Position numbers and translations under genes: made by a program | The notes under the pieces: generated by a model | Told to the model about the DNA's origin: nothing | Seen by the model: the letters and a program-made list of their open reading frames with translations, nothing else | The model's database searches: none | NCBI GenBank assembly: GCA_900100475.1 | Contig: FMTU01000010.1 | Coordinates: forward strand, 1-64,000 | Source of the DNA: Sphingobium faniae | GTDB lineage: Bacteria > Pseudomonadota > Alphaproteobacteria > Sphingomonadales > Sphingomonadaceae | Direction: 5' to 3' | Length of the DNA: 64,000 bases | Shown here: one piece after another, positions 37,241 through 48,591 of the stretch | Numbering within the stretch: the stretch's first letter is position 1 | Layout: each line of letters begins with the position of its first letter

Positions 37241-38058
37241 GCGGCAGGCTCCCGTGACTGGGCGTTGAGCGCGCCGCGCAGGGCGGCGACGCATTCCTGG
37301 ACGAAGGGCGCGGCGGCGTCGCCATGCGATCCGATGATGTCGACAATGGCCGACCCGACCACCACGCCGTCGGCGACGCGCCCGATGGCGGCGGCCTGTT
37401 CGGGCGTGCGGATGCCAAAGCCCACGGAGACGGGCAGGTCGGTGGCGGCCTTGATGCGGGAGACAGCCTGTTCGACGGCGGCTTGCGCCGCCTGCTGCTT
37501 GCCGGTCACGCCCGCGACGGAGACATAATAGAGGAAGCCGCTCGCGCCATCGAGGACTGCGGGCAGCCGCTTCGCATCGGTCGTCGGCGTCGCGAGGCGG
37601 ATGAGGTGAACGCCCGCCGCGCGCAGGGCCGGGCCGATCTCGGCATCTTCCTCCGGCGGCACGTCGACGCAGATCACGCCGTCTATGCCCGCCGCCCTGC
37701 ATTCACCGGCGAACCATTCGGGGCCGCGCACCAGCATGGGATTGGCATAGCCCATCAGCACCAGCGGCACATCGGGATGACGCCCCCGGAAAGCGGTCGC
37801 CATGGCGAAGATATCCTTCGTCTTCGTGCCGGAACCAAGGCTGCGCAGGTTGGCCAGTTCGATCGCCGGGCCGTCCGCCATCGGATCGGTGAAGGGCATC
37901 CCCAGTTCGATCACGTCCGCTCCGCCCGCGACCAGCGCATCGAGGATGGCGGGCATGGCGGCGACGTCAGGATCGCCCGCCGTGATGAAGGTGACGAGCG
38001 CCGCGCGGCCCTGCGTCTTGCAGGCGGCGAAGCGGGCGGCCATGCGGTCGGCGGTCAT
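37237..38058 (-). CDS. trpA: Tryptophan synthase alpha chain
   Basis: The 273-residue TIM-barrel subunit cleaves indole-glycerol-phosphate to indole. Catalytic Glu and Asp lie in [16 protein letters not shown]. The conserved phosphate-binding [11 protein letters not shown] and [10 protein letters not shown] are present. It overlaps both trpB and accD by 4 bases, so the operon is tightly coupled. Confidence 0.97.
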   Translation of the reverse strand: MTADRMAARFAACKTQGRAALVTFITAGDPDVAAMPAILDALVAGGADVIELGMPFTDPMADGPAIELANLRSLGSGTKTKDIFAMATAFRGRHPDVPLVLMGYANPMLVRGPEWFAGECRAAGIDGVICVDVPPEEDAEIGPALRAAGVHLIRLATPTTDAKRLPAVLDGASGFLYYVSVAGVTGKQQAAQAAVEQAVSRIKAATDLPVSVGFGIRTPEQAAAIGRVADGVVVGSAIVDIIGSHGDAAAPFVQECVAALRGALNAQSREPAA

Positions 38059-39284
38059 ATCTCCACTCCCAGAGCCTGCGCGACGGTGAAGATGTCCTTG
38101 TCTCCCCGGCCGGAAAGATTGACCACCAGCAGCTTGTCCGCATCCAGCGTCGGCGCGACCTGTTCCGCCGCGGCGATGGCGTGGGCGGATTCCAGCGCCG
38201 GAATGATGCCTTCCAGCGCGGAAAGTCGCTGGAAAGCGGCGAGGGCCTCATCATCGGTGACGGGCATATATTGGACACGTCCTATTTCGTGCAGCCAGCT
38301 ATGCTCCGGTCCGATGCCGGGATAGTCGAGACCCGCCGAAATGCTGTGCGCCTCGGTAATCTGGCCGTCCTCGTCCTGAAGCAGATAGGTGCGGTTGCCG
38401 TGCAGGATGCCCGAAGAGCCGCCGTTCAGACTGGCGGCATGTTTGCCATCCAGCCCTTCGCCCGCCGCCTCGACGCCGATCATGGCGACATCCGCGTCAT
38501 CGAGGAAGGGGTGAAACAGTCCGATGGCGTTGGACCCTCCTCCTACCGGCGCGATCAGCATGTCGGGCAAACGCCCTTCCGCTTCCATGATCTGCTCGCG
38601 GGTTTCCTTGCCGATGATCGACTGGAAATCGCGGACCAGTTCGGGATAGGGGTGTGGACCCGCCGCCGTGCCGATGATGTAGAAAGTATCGTGGACGTTC
38701 GCGACCCAGTGGCGCAGCGCTTCATTCATCGCGTCCTTCAGCGTCTGCGCGCCCGCAGTCACCGGAATGACCTCCGCGCCCAGCAGCTTCATGCGGAATA
38801 CATTGGGCTGCTGCCGCGCCACGTCCTTCGCGCCCATGAAAATGGTGCATTGCAGCCCGAAGCGCGCCGCCACCGTGGCGGTCGCCACTCCATGCTGCCC
38901 GGCGCCGGTTTCCGCGATGACGCGCCGTTTGCCCATGCGGTTGGCGAGCAGCACCTGGCCGATGCAATTGTTGATCTTGTGCGCGCCGGTGTGGTTGAGT
39001 TCCTCGCGCTTCAGATAGATTTTCGCGCCCTTGCCCTGCGGCGCTTCGGCGCGAACGGCCTCGGTCAGGCGCTCGGCATAGTAGAGCGGGCTGGGGCGGC
39101 CGACATAATTTTTGAGCAGGTCGGCAAATTCCGCCTCGAACGACAGGTCCTGCCGCGCTTCCCTGTAGACCTTTTCCAGATCGAGGATCAGCGGCATCAG
39201 CGTTTCGGCGACATAGCGGCCGCCGAAGGAGCCGAAATGGCCGCTGGCGTCAGGCTGGGAACGGAGCGAGTTCTGAATGGTCAT
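38055..39284 (-). CDS. trpB: Tryptophan synthase beta chain
   Basis: The 409-residue PLP enzyme condenses indole with serine. The PLP lysine is in [16 protein letters not shown], followed by [17 protein letters not shown], and the phosphate-binding glycines are in [15 protein letters not shown]. It begins inside the last bases of trpF, and the alpha subunit follows with a 4-base overlap. Confidence 0.98.
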   Translation of the reverse strand: MTIQNSLRSQPDASGHFGSFGGRYVAETLMPLILDLEKVYREARQDLSFEAEFADLLKNYVGRPSPLYYAERLTEAVRAEAPQGKGAKIYLKREELNHTGAHKINNCIGQVLLANRMGKRRVIAETGAGQHGVATATVAARFGLQCTIFMGAKDVARQQPNVFRMKLLGAEVIPVTAGAQTLKDAMNEALRHWVANVHDTFYIIGTAAGPHPYPELVRDFQSIIGKETREQIMEAEGRLPDMLIAPVGGGSNAIGLFHPFLDDADVAMIGVEAAGEGLDGKHAASLNGGSSGILHGNRTYLLQDEDGQITEAHSISAGLDYPGIGPEHSWLHEIGRVQYMPVTDDEALAAFQRLSALEGIIPALESAHAIAAAEQVAPTLDADKLLVVNLSGRGDKDIFTVAQALGVEI

Positions 39285-39925
39285 GATGGTTCAGCCGCTT
39301 TGCAGAAGGCGATGATCTTGTCCACATCCTTGATGCCCGGCGCGCTTTCGACGCCCGAAGAAATGTCGATCAGAGGCGCACGGGTGATGGCGAGGGCCTC
39401 CGCGACATTGGTGATGGAAAGGCCGCCGGAAAGGCCCCATGGCGCGGGGATGGAGACTCCGCGCAGCAGGTTCCAGTCGAAACGCAGGCCCATGCCGCCG
39501 GGAAGGGCCGCCCCGTCCGGCGTCTTGGCGTCGAAGAGCAGCAAGTCGACCGCGCCCGCATAGGCCCTGGCGGCGGCGATATCCGTGCTGGTCTTGACCG
39601 AAATGGCCTTCCACACCGGGATGCCGAAACGCGTGCGGATGGCGGCCGCGCGTTCGGGTGTTTCCTTGCCATGGAGCTGTAGCGCGGTGAGGGCGCCCAT
39701 CGCGGCGAGCGGCGCGATGATGTCGTCTGCCGGATCGACGACCACGGCCACGCGCCCGACATGCGAGGGCACTGAGGCGGCCAGCGCGCGGATTTGCTCC
39801 ACTTCCACATGGCGGGGGCTTTTGGGGAAATGGACAAAGCCCAGATGCGCCGCCCCCGCCCGCACGGCCGCGCCTACCGTATCGGGCGTCGAAAGGCCGC
39901 AGATCTTGATCGCGATTCGGGACAT
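39281..39925 (-). CDS. trpF: Phosphoribosylanthranilate isomerase
   Basis: The 214-residue TIM barrel begins [21 protein letters not shown] (catalytic Cys in KICG). It has [27 protein letters not shown] (catalytic Asp) and [11 protein letters not shown] at the phosphate site. It performs the third step of tryptophan synthesis. ATG 39925 is used; the longer frame upstream crosses the htrB gap. It is the first trp gene of the run. Confidence 0.96.
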   Translation of the reverse strand: MSRIAIKICGLSTPDTVGAAVRAGAAHLGFVHFPKSPRHVEVEQIRALAASVPSHVGRVAVVVDPADDIIAPLAAMGALTALQLHGKETPERAAAIRTRFGIPVWKAISVKTSTDIAAARAYAGAVDLLLFDAKTPDGAALPGGMGLRFDWNLLRGVSIPAPWGLSGGLSITNVAEALAITRAPLIDISSGVESAPGIKDVDKIIAFCKAAEPS

Positions 39926-39957
39926 GGAAGGGGCTTTAGACCCGATGGGCCTGCAAG

Positions 39958-40821
39958 TCACATCGGCTGCTCGACGGGTTGGGTCAGGTCCATGTCGTGC
40001 AGCGCAAGCCATTGGTCGGCATGGTCGATACAGGCCCGCCCCAGAAAAGCGTCGATCGAATCCAGCAAGGCCGCATCCTCCAGTTCGGCCGGATCGAGCG
40101 GCGGGTGCCAATGCAGCCGGAAATGCGCGCCCTTTTCCCGCGCGAGATGGAAGGGAAGGAAGCGCGCATTGCTGCGGCGGGCAAGGCGCAGGGCGATGGA
40201 GAGGTTGCCGCTCGGCACGATGTCGCGCCCGAAACGAGGGAAGGCCACCTGCATGTCGCGGCGCTCGTCGATCAGGATGTAGAGCATCGCGCGGTCGCTG
40301 CTGTTCAGATGCCGCACGATGGCGCGGGCCGCGCCGCCGCCGGTGATGGCTTCGCCCATATAGCTTTTGCGGGCGCGCTGGAGCATCTTCGCCTGAGCGG
40401 GATCGGCGGGCGGGTCATAGACGCCCAGCGGCGCGCGGTCGCAGGACGCTTTCAAATGCGCGGCGAGCAGGTCCCAATTGCCGATATGAGTGGTGAGGAA
40501 GATCATCGGGCGGGAGGAATCCAGCGCCTCCCGATAACCGGCTTCATCCTGAATGGCGATCCGGCGCGGCGTGACGAGTCGGTCGACATTGGCAAGCTCC
40601 GCCATGGTGCGGCCAAGGTTGAACCAGCGGCGGGTCAGCATGGCCTCACGCGCGGCTTCGTTGAGGTCGGGGCGCAGCAGGGCGAGGTTCGTCCGCGCCC
40701 GCCGGTCGCGCAATTTCATGGTCCGGCGCGCGATGTTTACGGACAGCCATCCCCCGATCCACGAAGCCATGGCAGCGGGCAGCAAACGCAACAGTGTGAA
40801 GAGAAAGGGGTTTGAGAGCAT
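39958..40821 (-). CDS. HtrB/LpxL-family lipid acyltransferase
   Basis: The 287-residue protein has an N-terminal membrane anchor (FLFTLLRLLPAAMASWIGGWLSV) and the acyltransferase HX4D motif THIGNWDLLAAH, with the family segment MLYILIDERRDMQVAFPRFGRDI. LpxL/LpxM enzymes add secondary acyl chains to lipid A at the inner membrane. Sphingomonads are known for replacing lipopolysaccharide with glycosphingolipid, so the acceptor may be something else. It is 32 bases upstream of trpF, and divergent from a glycosyltransferase. Confidence 0.85.
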   Translation of the reverse strand: MLSNPFLFTLLRLLPAAMASWIGGWLSVNIARRTMKLRDRRARTNLALLRPDLNEAAREAMLTRRWFNLGRTMAELANVDRLVTPRRIAIQDEAGYREALDSSRPMIFLTTHIGNWDLLAAHLKASCDRAPLGVYDPPADPAQAKMLQRARKSYMGEAITGGGAARAIVRHLNSSDRAMLYILIDERRDMQVAFPRFGRDIVPSGNLSIALRLARRSNARFLPFHLAREKGAHFRLHWHPPLDPAELEDAALLDSIDAFLGRACIDHADQWLALHDMDLTQPVEQPM

Positions 40822-40872
40822 CGCCCTTTGCTCATACAGCAGCAGCCGAGGCGGTAAAGGGCGGGACGCGCG

Positions 40873-42000
40873 ATGAGTTGGGCCTTGGGGCTTTGGCTGC
40901 TGTTGCAGGGGATGACGGTGATGGGCGTCGCCCATTATTGGCGGCACCTGCCTGCGGATCGGCAGGAGGAAGCGCCTGAAGGCGTGGCGGTTCTGCTATG
41001 CGTCCGGGACGACTGGGACGGCGGGGCCGATCTGGTGGCGCGGCTGGCGGCGCAGACGGCGCCTTTTCGATTGATCGTGGCGACTTCGGGGACTTGCCCG
41101 GCGGCGGAGGGTTTGACGTTTCCCGATGTGCGGATCGTACGGGCCGGCGTGGCGGACGATGAAGGGCAAAAGGTGCATAAGCTCAGAGCCGCTCTCCGCG
41201 CGCTGGGGCCTGATGATCGCTATCTGGTTTTCATTGATGCCGACATCGAACCGCCAGCGCGGCTGATCGGACGACTGCTGTTCCCGCTGGTGCGCGGCAA
41301 GGCGGACATCGTGACGGGTTATCGCCTGCTGCTGCCCGACGCAAAGCCTCTGCTGGCGCTGGTCGGCGCGGTGGAGATGCAACTTGCGACATTGCCGCGC
41401 GCGCCAAGTTCGACCATGCCCTGGGGCGGCGCCATGGCCATGACGCGAGCCACTGCGGAGCGGCTGGAACTGGATCGGATATTGGCGGGCCGCTTGTCCG
41501 ATGACATGACGATCGGCCTTGCGGGATGGCGCGAAAAGCTGCGGCTTCGCCCGGTGCGCGACCTGTTGGTGGGGAGTCCGTTGCGGGGCGATGGCCGGGC
41601 GGCTCTTAATTTCGCCATGCGGCAATATCGGCATATCGTCACAAACAGCCCCGGCATGTGGTGGGTCGCGGCGCTGGTCATGGGAATGCAGTCGGCGGGC
41701 TGGCTCTGGGCCTTGGGCTGGGGTGGCTGGAGTGCGGTTATCATCGGCTATGGCGCTGCGTGGAGCCGGGCGCTGGTCCGCAGGAAGATCATCGCGCAAG
41801 TGGTGGAACCGGCGCAGGCGAGAAAGGCAGCCCGGTCGCTGGTCTGGGATGTGCTGGCCCCCTTTGTCGTAACATGGGCGCATCTGGCGGTGCAGGTTGC
41901 TGGCGCATTGTCTCGCCGGATTCGCTGGGGTGGCTATGATTATTGGCTGCGGAGAGGACGAGTGATCCGCATGGAGGCGGTAGACAAGGCGCGGTTGTAG
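40873..42000 (+). CDS. Membrane glycosyltransferase, ceramide-glucosyltransferase-like (GT2/GT21 type)
   Basis: The 375-residue protein has an N-terminal membrane helix (ALGLWLLLQGMTVMGVAHYW). The GT-A catalytic domain has D-x-D in YLVFIDADIEPP (about residues 118-129), an acidic base region GRLSDDMTIGLAGW, and an R-Q-x-R-H box (MRQYRHIVTNSPG) that stands in the place of the processive (Q/R)xxRW motif. C-terminal hydrophobic helices follow. This order matches ceramide glucosyltransferases and HpnI-like enzymes. In a sphingomonad the likely acceptor is ceramide or another lipid; donor sugar is unknown. It diverges from the HtrB-like acyltransferase across 51 bases. Confidence 0.8.
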   Translation: MSWALGLWLLLQGMTVMGVAHYWRHLPADRQEEAPEGVAVLLCVRDDWDGGADLVARLAAQTAPFRLIVATSGTCPAAEGLTFPDVRIVRAGVADDEGQKVHKLRAALRALGPDDRYLVFIDADIEPPARLIGRLLFPLVRGKADIVTGYRLLLPDAKPLLALVGAVEMQLATLPRAPSSTMPWGGAMAMTRATAERLELDRILAGRLSDDMTIGLAGWREKLRLRPVRDLLVGSPLRGDGRAALNFAMRQYRHIVTNSPGMWWVAALVMGMQSAGWLWALGWGGWSAVIIGYGAAWSRALVRRKIIAQVVEPAQARKAARSLVWDVLAPFVVTWAHLAVQVAGALSRRIRWGGYDYWLRRGRVIRMEAVDKARL

Positions 42001-42009
42001 CCGGTCCGA

Positions 42010-42353
42010 CTAAAAACCCGCCGGGAACAAATGCTGCCCCTGCTCATCGAGGCGTAGCGTCACCTTGCCCGCGACCGCGCTCATCGGCAGGGGCGCGTAG
42101 AGATGCGGAAAAAGCGCGCCGCCGCGCGACGGCTCCCATTTCAGCGCCTCGCCAAAGGGGGCGAGATCGACCATCACCATGACCAGATCGTCTTGCCCCG
42201 CAAAATGCTTCGCCACCGTCCCGCCCGCCTGCTCGCGGGTGGAGAGGTGGATATAGCCGTCCGCAAGATCGACCGGCGCGCCATGAAAGACGCCGTCTGC
42301 CTTGAACTGATCGAATTGCGGACGCGTCAATATCTTGTAAGCGAACAGTTCCG

Positions 42354-42357
<4 letters not shown>
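42010..42357 (-). CDS. DUF952-family protein
   Basis: The 115-residue protein matches the DUF952 pattern: AYKILTRPQFDQFKADGVFHGAPVDLADGYIHLSTREQAGGTVAKHFAGQDDLVMVMVD, then LKWEPSRGGALFPHLYAPLP. The HLST and FPHLY motifs resemble the ADP-ribosyltransferase-like fold assigned to the family; no activity is proven. Its start overlaps the gyrA stop by 4 bases, so it is translated after gyrA. Confidence 0.87.
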
Positions 42358-45059
<2,702 letters not shown>

Positions 45060-45324
45060 GGCGACTCTCTTTTTTACGGGTGAATATCGTTGCGCATGCA
45101 CTAGCGGAGCGAAACAAATCTGTCACCCCTTTGGGGCGGTCCCGATCTGTTCGGGTGGAACGGAAATTATCGAGGCGGCAGGGCAGGGGGAACGAAGTCC
45201 GACGCATGACAGTTGCAAAATCCGCGTTTATAGGCTTGTTCAATACGCGTTCACGCGTCGGCCCCTAATCGACGCACAACATGAAGGTCGCCTGGCCCGT
45301 TCAGGTGAAAAGGAGATGAGGATC

Positions 45325-46593
45325 ATGCGTTTTGTAACCCCGGTGGCGCTTGCGCTCGCATTGGCGCTGACCGGCGGCGCCGTTTCGGTTCCCGCCATGG
45401 CGAAGGAAAAGAAGGCGAGCGCGCCCAAGCTCAACCTGTCCGCTGACGTCATCAAGGCGCTTCAGACCGCGCAGGCCGCCATCGAAAAGCAGGACTTCGC
45501 CGCTGCCAAGGCCGCGCTGGCCGATGCGGACAGCAAGGCGAAGTCGAATGACGACAAATATCAGATTGGGGCGATCAAGCTGAACGCCTCCATCGCCTCC
45601 AAGGATGCCGCCCAGCAGAGCGAGGCGCTGACGCAGATGCTCGACAGCGGACTGACCCCGGCCGATCAGGTGGGGCAGTTCAACGCGATCGCGGGCGAGC
45701 AGGCGCTGGCGGCGAAGAATTACGATCTGGCGATCCAGCGCTCACAGGCCGCGGCGCAGGCTGGTTACAAGCCCGAAGCGGTGAATGTCACGCTGGCGCA
45801 GGCCTATTTCGGCAAGGCTGGCGAGGCGAACCCATCGGCAGAACCGGCGCGCGGCTTCAACCAGCAGGGCATCGCCGCTTTGAAGGCGGCGATCGTGGCG
45901 GCCAAGGCGAGCGGCCAGGAGGTTCCCGCGCAATGGTATCAGATCGGCGTCAGCCGCGCGGCGGCGGCAAAGCTGCCTGAAGTCACCGAATGGGCGACGC
46001 TGGCCTATCAGGCCGCCCCCAGCGGTGAAAACCTCCGCACGCTGGTTCGTCTGTTCCAGCAGGCGAATCCCAACATCACCAATCGCGAAAATCTGGACGT
46101 GCTGCGCCTGATGGCGGCGTCGGGCGGTCTGGTGGTCGCGGGCGATTTCACCGAATATGCCGAAATGGCGTCCAAGACCGGCATTTACGGCGAAGTGAAG
46201 TCGGCCATCGACGCGGGCCGTTCCAAGGGCGTGCTGAACGCATCTCAGGGGGGAGACCTCTACCAGCAGGCCGTTTCCCGGATCGCCGGGGACAAGAGTT
46301 CGCTCGGCGCGGCCGAAGCCGATGCGCGCAAGGCCGCCAATGGCAAGATCGCCGCAGCGACCGCCGACGCCTATCTTGGCTATGGCGATTACGCCAAGGC
46401 GGCGGCCATGTTCGAACTGGCCAAGCAGAAGGGCGGCGTCGACGCGGATGAAGTGAATACGCGCCTGGGCATCGCCAAGGTGCTGGGCGGCGACACCGCC
46501 TCGGCAAAGACGGCTTTCGAAACCGTTCAGGGCGGCGCGCGCAAGTCCATTGCGGGGTTGTGGCTGTCCTATCTGGCCAGCAAGGGCGCTTGA
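45325..46593 (+). CDS. Exported TPR-like repeat protein, paralogue 1
   Basis: The protein has a signal peptide (MRFVTPVALALALALTGGAVSVPAMA-K) and then an all-helical, Ala/Lys/Gln-rich body with TPR-like units such as NYDLAIQRSQAAAQAGYKPEAVNVTLAQAYFGKAG and YAKAAAMFELAKQKGGVDADEVNTRLGIAKVLGGD. ATG 45325 is chosen over ATG 45316 because AGGAG (45311-45315) is nine bases before it and abuts the other. The next gene is a clear paralogue with the same C-terminal block. Role unknown; periplasmic scaffolding or envelope assembly is a guess. Confidence 0.85.
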   Translation: MRFVTPVALALALALTGGAVSVPAMAKEKKASAPKLNLSADVIKALQTAQAAIEKQDFAAAKAALADADSKAKSNDDKYQIGAIKLNASIASKDAAQQSEALTQMLDSGLTPADQVGQFNAIAGEQALAAKNYDLAIQRSQAAAQAGYKPEAVNVTLAQAYFGKAGEANPSAEPARGFNQQGIAALKAAIVAAKASGQEVPAQWYQIGVSRAAAAKLPEVTEWATLAYQAAPSGENLRTLVRLFQQANPNITNRENLDVLRLMAASGGLVVAGDFTEYAEMASKTGIYGEVKSAIDAGRSKGVLNASQGGDLYQQAVSRIAGDKSSLGAAEADARKAANGKIAAATADAYLGYGDYAKAAAMFELAKQKGGVDADEVNTRLGIAKVLGGDTASAKTAFETVQGGARKSIAGLWLSYLASKGA

Positions 46594-46661
46594 TCCGATG
46601 ACGGGCGAGGGCTGATTGCGGCCCTCGTCGATTTCAATCCAGGGGGGAGGCCGGATCGGCC

Positions 46662-47927
46662 ATGCGGAAGAATTTGAAATTTGCTTATCTGATGGCCGCC
46701 TCCATGAGCGTGGCCGTGCTTGCGTCGCCCGTCTCGGCCAGGAAGGACAGTGGTCCGGTCATTCAGATGTCGGACGATTTCCGTGCCAATGTGCAGGCGG
46801 CTCAGGCCGCGTTGCAGGCGGGAGACACGGCCACGGCGAGCGGGCGGATTTCCGCATTGACGCCCGCTACGGATTTCGAGGCTTATGCGGCTGCGGGCCT
46901 GCGGTTCCAGCTCGCTTCCCAACGTCAGAATGTTCAGGCCGAGCGGCTTGCGCTGACCGACATGTTCAAGACCAGTTCGGTTCCCCGGGCGGACGCCTCC
47001 CGGCTGCGTTATGTGGCCGGTTATCTGTCCTATGTCGTCGGCAATTATGACGATGCCATCGCGCAGCTCGATTATGCGCGCACCCTTGGCTATGACAATA
47101 TCGACGCCAGCCTGCTGAGGGCGGACATCTATCTGCGGAAAAACAAGCCCAGGGAAGCATGGCCTTTCGTGCAGGAAGCGATGGCCCGCAAGCGCGCGTC
47201 GGGAGAAAAGATCCCCGCCGCCTGGTTCGACCGCGCCATTTCCCTGAGCTACCAGGCAGGAAACTGGGCGGATCTGGGCGCGCTGTATCGGGAGCGGTTG
47301 AGCCTTTACCGCACCACGCGCGACTGGCGTTCTGCGCTGAGCAATCTTTTGCCCACGGCGTCGCTCGATCCGCAGATTCAGTTGGATCTCTATCGTTTGC
47401 AGGCAGCCAGCGGCGCCATGGCCAGCGAACGCGATTATCAATCCTACGCGCAACTCGCCGAGAAGGCCGGCTATCCCGCCGAAACCAAGGCGATCATCGA
47501 GGCCGGGCGTTCGTCAGGCAAGCTCACGCCGACGCAAGCGGTCACCGCGCAATTGCTGAAGAGCGTCACGCCGAAGGCGACGAAGGAAATGGCCGGACTG
47601 CCCGCCGCCACGAAGAAAGCGGCATCGGCGAGCAATGGCACATCGGCTCTTGACGCGGCGGATACCTATTTCTCGCTCGCGCAATATCCCAAGGCGGCTG
47701 AACTTTATCGGCTGGCGCTGAGCAAAGGCGGGGTCAACGACGATCATGCCAATGCGCGGCTGGGCATTGCGCTTGCCCGGTCTGGCGACCTTCCCGGTGC
47801 AAAGGCGGCTCTTGCCAGTGTGAAGGGCGATTGGAGCAATGTGGCGGGCTTCTGGTCGATCTGGCTTGATGAACAGAGCCAGAAGACGGCGCAAGGCACG
47901 CCCCCCACATCCCCGACCGCCAGTTGA
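46662..47927 (+). CDS. Exported TPR-like repeat protein, paralogue 2
   Basis: The 421-residue protein has a signal peptide (FAYLMAASMSVAVLASPVSA-R) and helical repeats. Its end, YPKAAELYRLALSKGGVNDDHANARLGIALARSGD, aligns with YAKAAAMFELAKQKGGVDADEVNTRLGIAKVLGGD of the gene 68 bases upstream, which shows tandem duplication. The internal segment GRSSGKLTPTQAV corresponds to GRSKGVLNASQGG of paralogue 1. A Pro/Thr/Ser-rich tail ends the protein. It is convergent with lrp, only four bases apart. Confidence 0.85.
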   Translation: MRKNLKFAYLMAASMSVAVLASPVSARKDSGPVIQMSDDFRANVQAAQAALQAGDTATASGRISALTPATDFEAYAAAGLRFQLASQRQNVQAERLALTDMFKTSSVPRADASRLRYVAGYLSYVVGNYDDAIAQLDYARTLGYDNIDASLLRADIYLRKNKPREAWPFVQEAMARKRASGEKIPAAWFDRAISLSYQAGNWADLGALYRERLSLYRTTRDWRSALSNLLPTASLDPQIQLDLYRLQAASGAMASERDYQSYAQLAEKAGYPAETKAIIEAGRSSGKLTPTQAVTAQLLKSVTPKATKEMAGLPAATKKAASASNGTSALDAADTYFSLAQYPKAAELYRLALSKGGVNDDHANARLGIALARSGDLPGAKAALASVKGDWSNVAGFWSIWLDEQSQKTAQGTPPTSPTAS

Positions 47928-47931
47928 AATT

Positions 47932-48405
47932 TCAAACGGGCAGGGGAACGCCTGGCAGGCTCTTGGCGGTCCGAATGGTGAGCGAGGTTTTCACGCTCAC
48001 CACATTGGGCGCGGGGGTCAGTTTGGATGTGAGAAATTGCTGAAAGCTCTGAAGGTCTTTCGCCACGACTTTCAGAATGAAATCTATTTCACCGTTCAGC
48101 ATATGGCATTCGCGCACTTCGGGCAGGGTCGCGATATGATCCTCAAAGGCCTTCAGGTCGGCCTCCGCCTGACTGCGCAGGCTCACCATCGCGAAAACCG
48201 TTATCATATAGCCCAGCATCGCCGGGGCGACGATCGCATGATAGGAGGTGATGGCCCCGGCTTCCTCCAGCGCACGGACGCGGCGCAGGCAGGGAGGCGC
48301 GGTCAATCCCACCTTGCGGGCGAGTTCCACATTGGTCATCCTGCCATTCCTCTGCAACTCTCCCAGAATTTGCAGATCGATGTCGTCGATATTCGCGCTC
48401 GCCAT
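47932..48405 (-). CDS. Lrp/AsnC-family transcriptional regulator
   Basis: The 157-residue protein has an AsnC-type helix-turn-helix (IDDIDLQILGELQRNGRMTNVELARKVGLTAPPCLRRVRALEEAGAI) and a C-terminal RAM effector domain (FAMVSLRSQAEADLKAFEDHI to GEIDFILKVVAKDLQSFQQFL). Such regulators sense amino acids and bind DNA as octamers. ATG 48405 (MASANIDDIDL) is chosen by homology over a frame start at 48480. The target is not obvious; the gene to its right diverges. Confidence 0.92.
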   Translation of the reverse strand: MASANIDDIDLQILGELQRNGRMTNVELARKVGLTAPPCLRRVRALEEAGAITSYHAIVAPAMLGYMITVFAMVSLRSQAEADLKAFEDHIATLPEVRECHMLNGEIDFILKVVAKDLQSFQQFLTSKLTPAPNVVSVKTSLTIRTAKSLPGVPLPV

Positions 48406-48591
48406 TATCCTGATAATTTCCTTACATGGTTGTTGCGCATTATCATAATAATGTTTCAGGGCAATGCAATTGTCCCACAATGTTACGATGATGCAGGGAG
48501 GCGCGCGCCCCCTTTCGTTTGAGACGGGGAGGGCCTATCATGCGCCAAACAGACGGTCGCATTAACGCTGACCTTGCAAAAGAGGGTTCGG

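Noticed and set aside
35165..37528. 787-residue plus-strand frame across folC and accD
   Set aside because: Spans two real genes and their gap on the other strand, with no family similarity.
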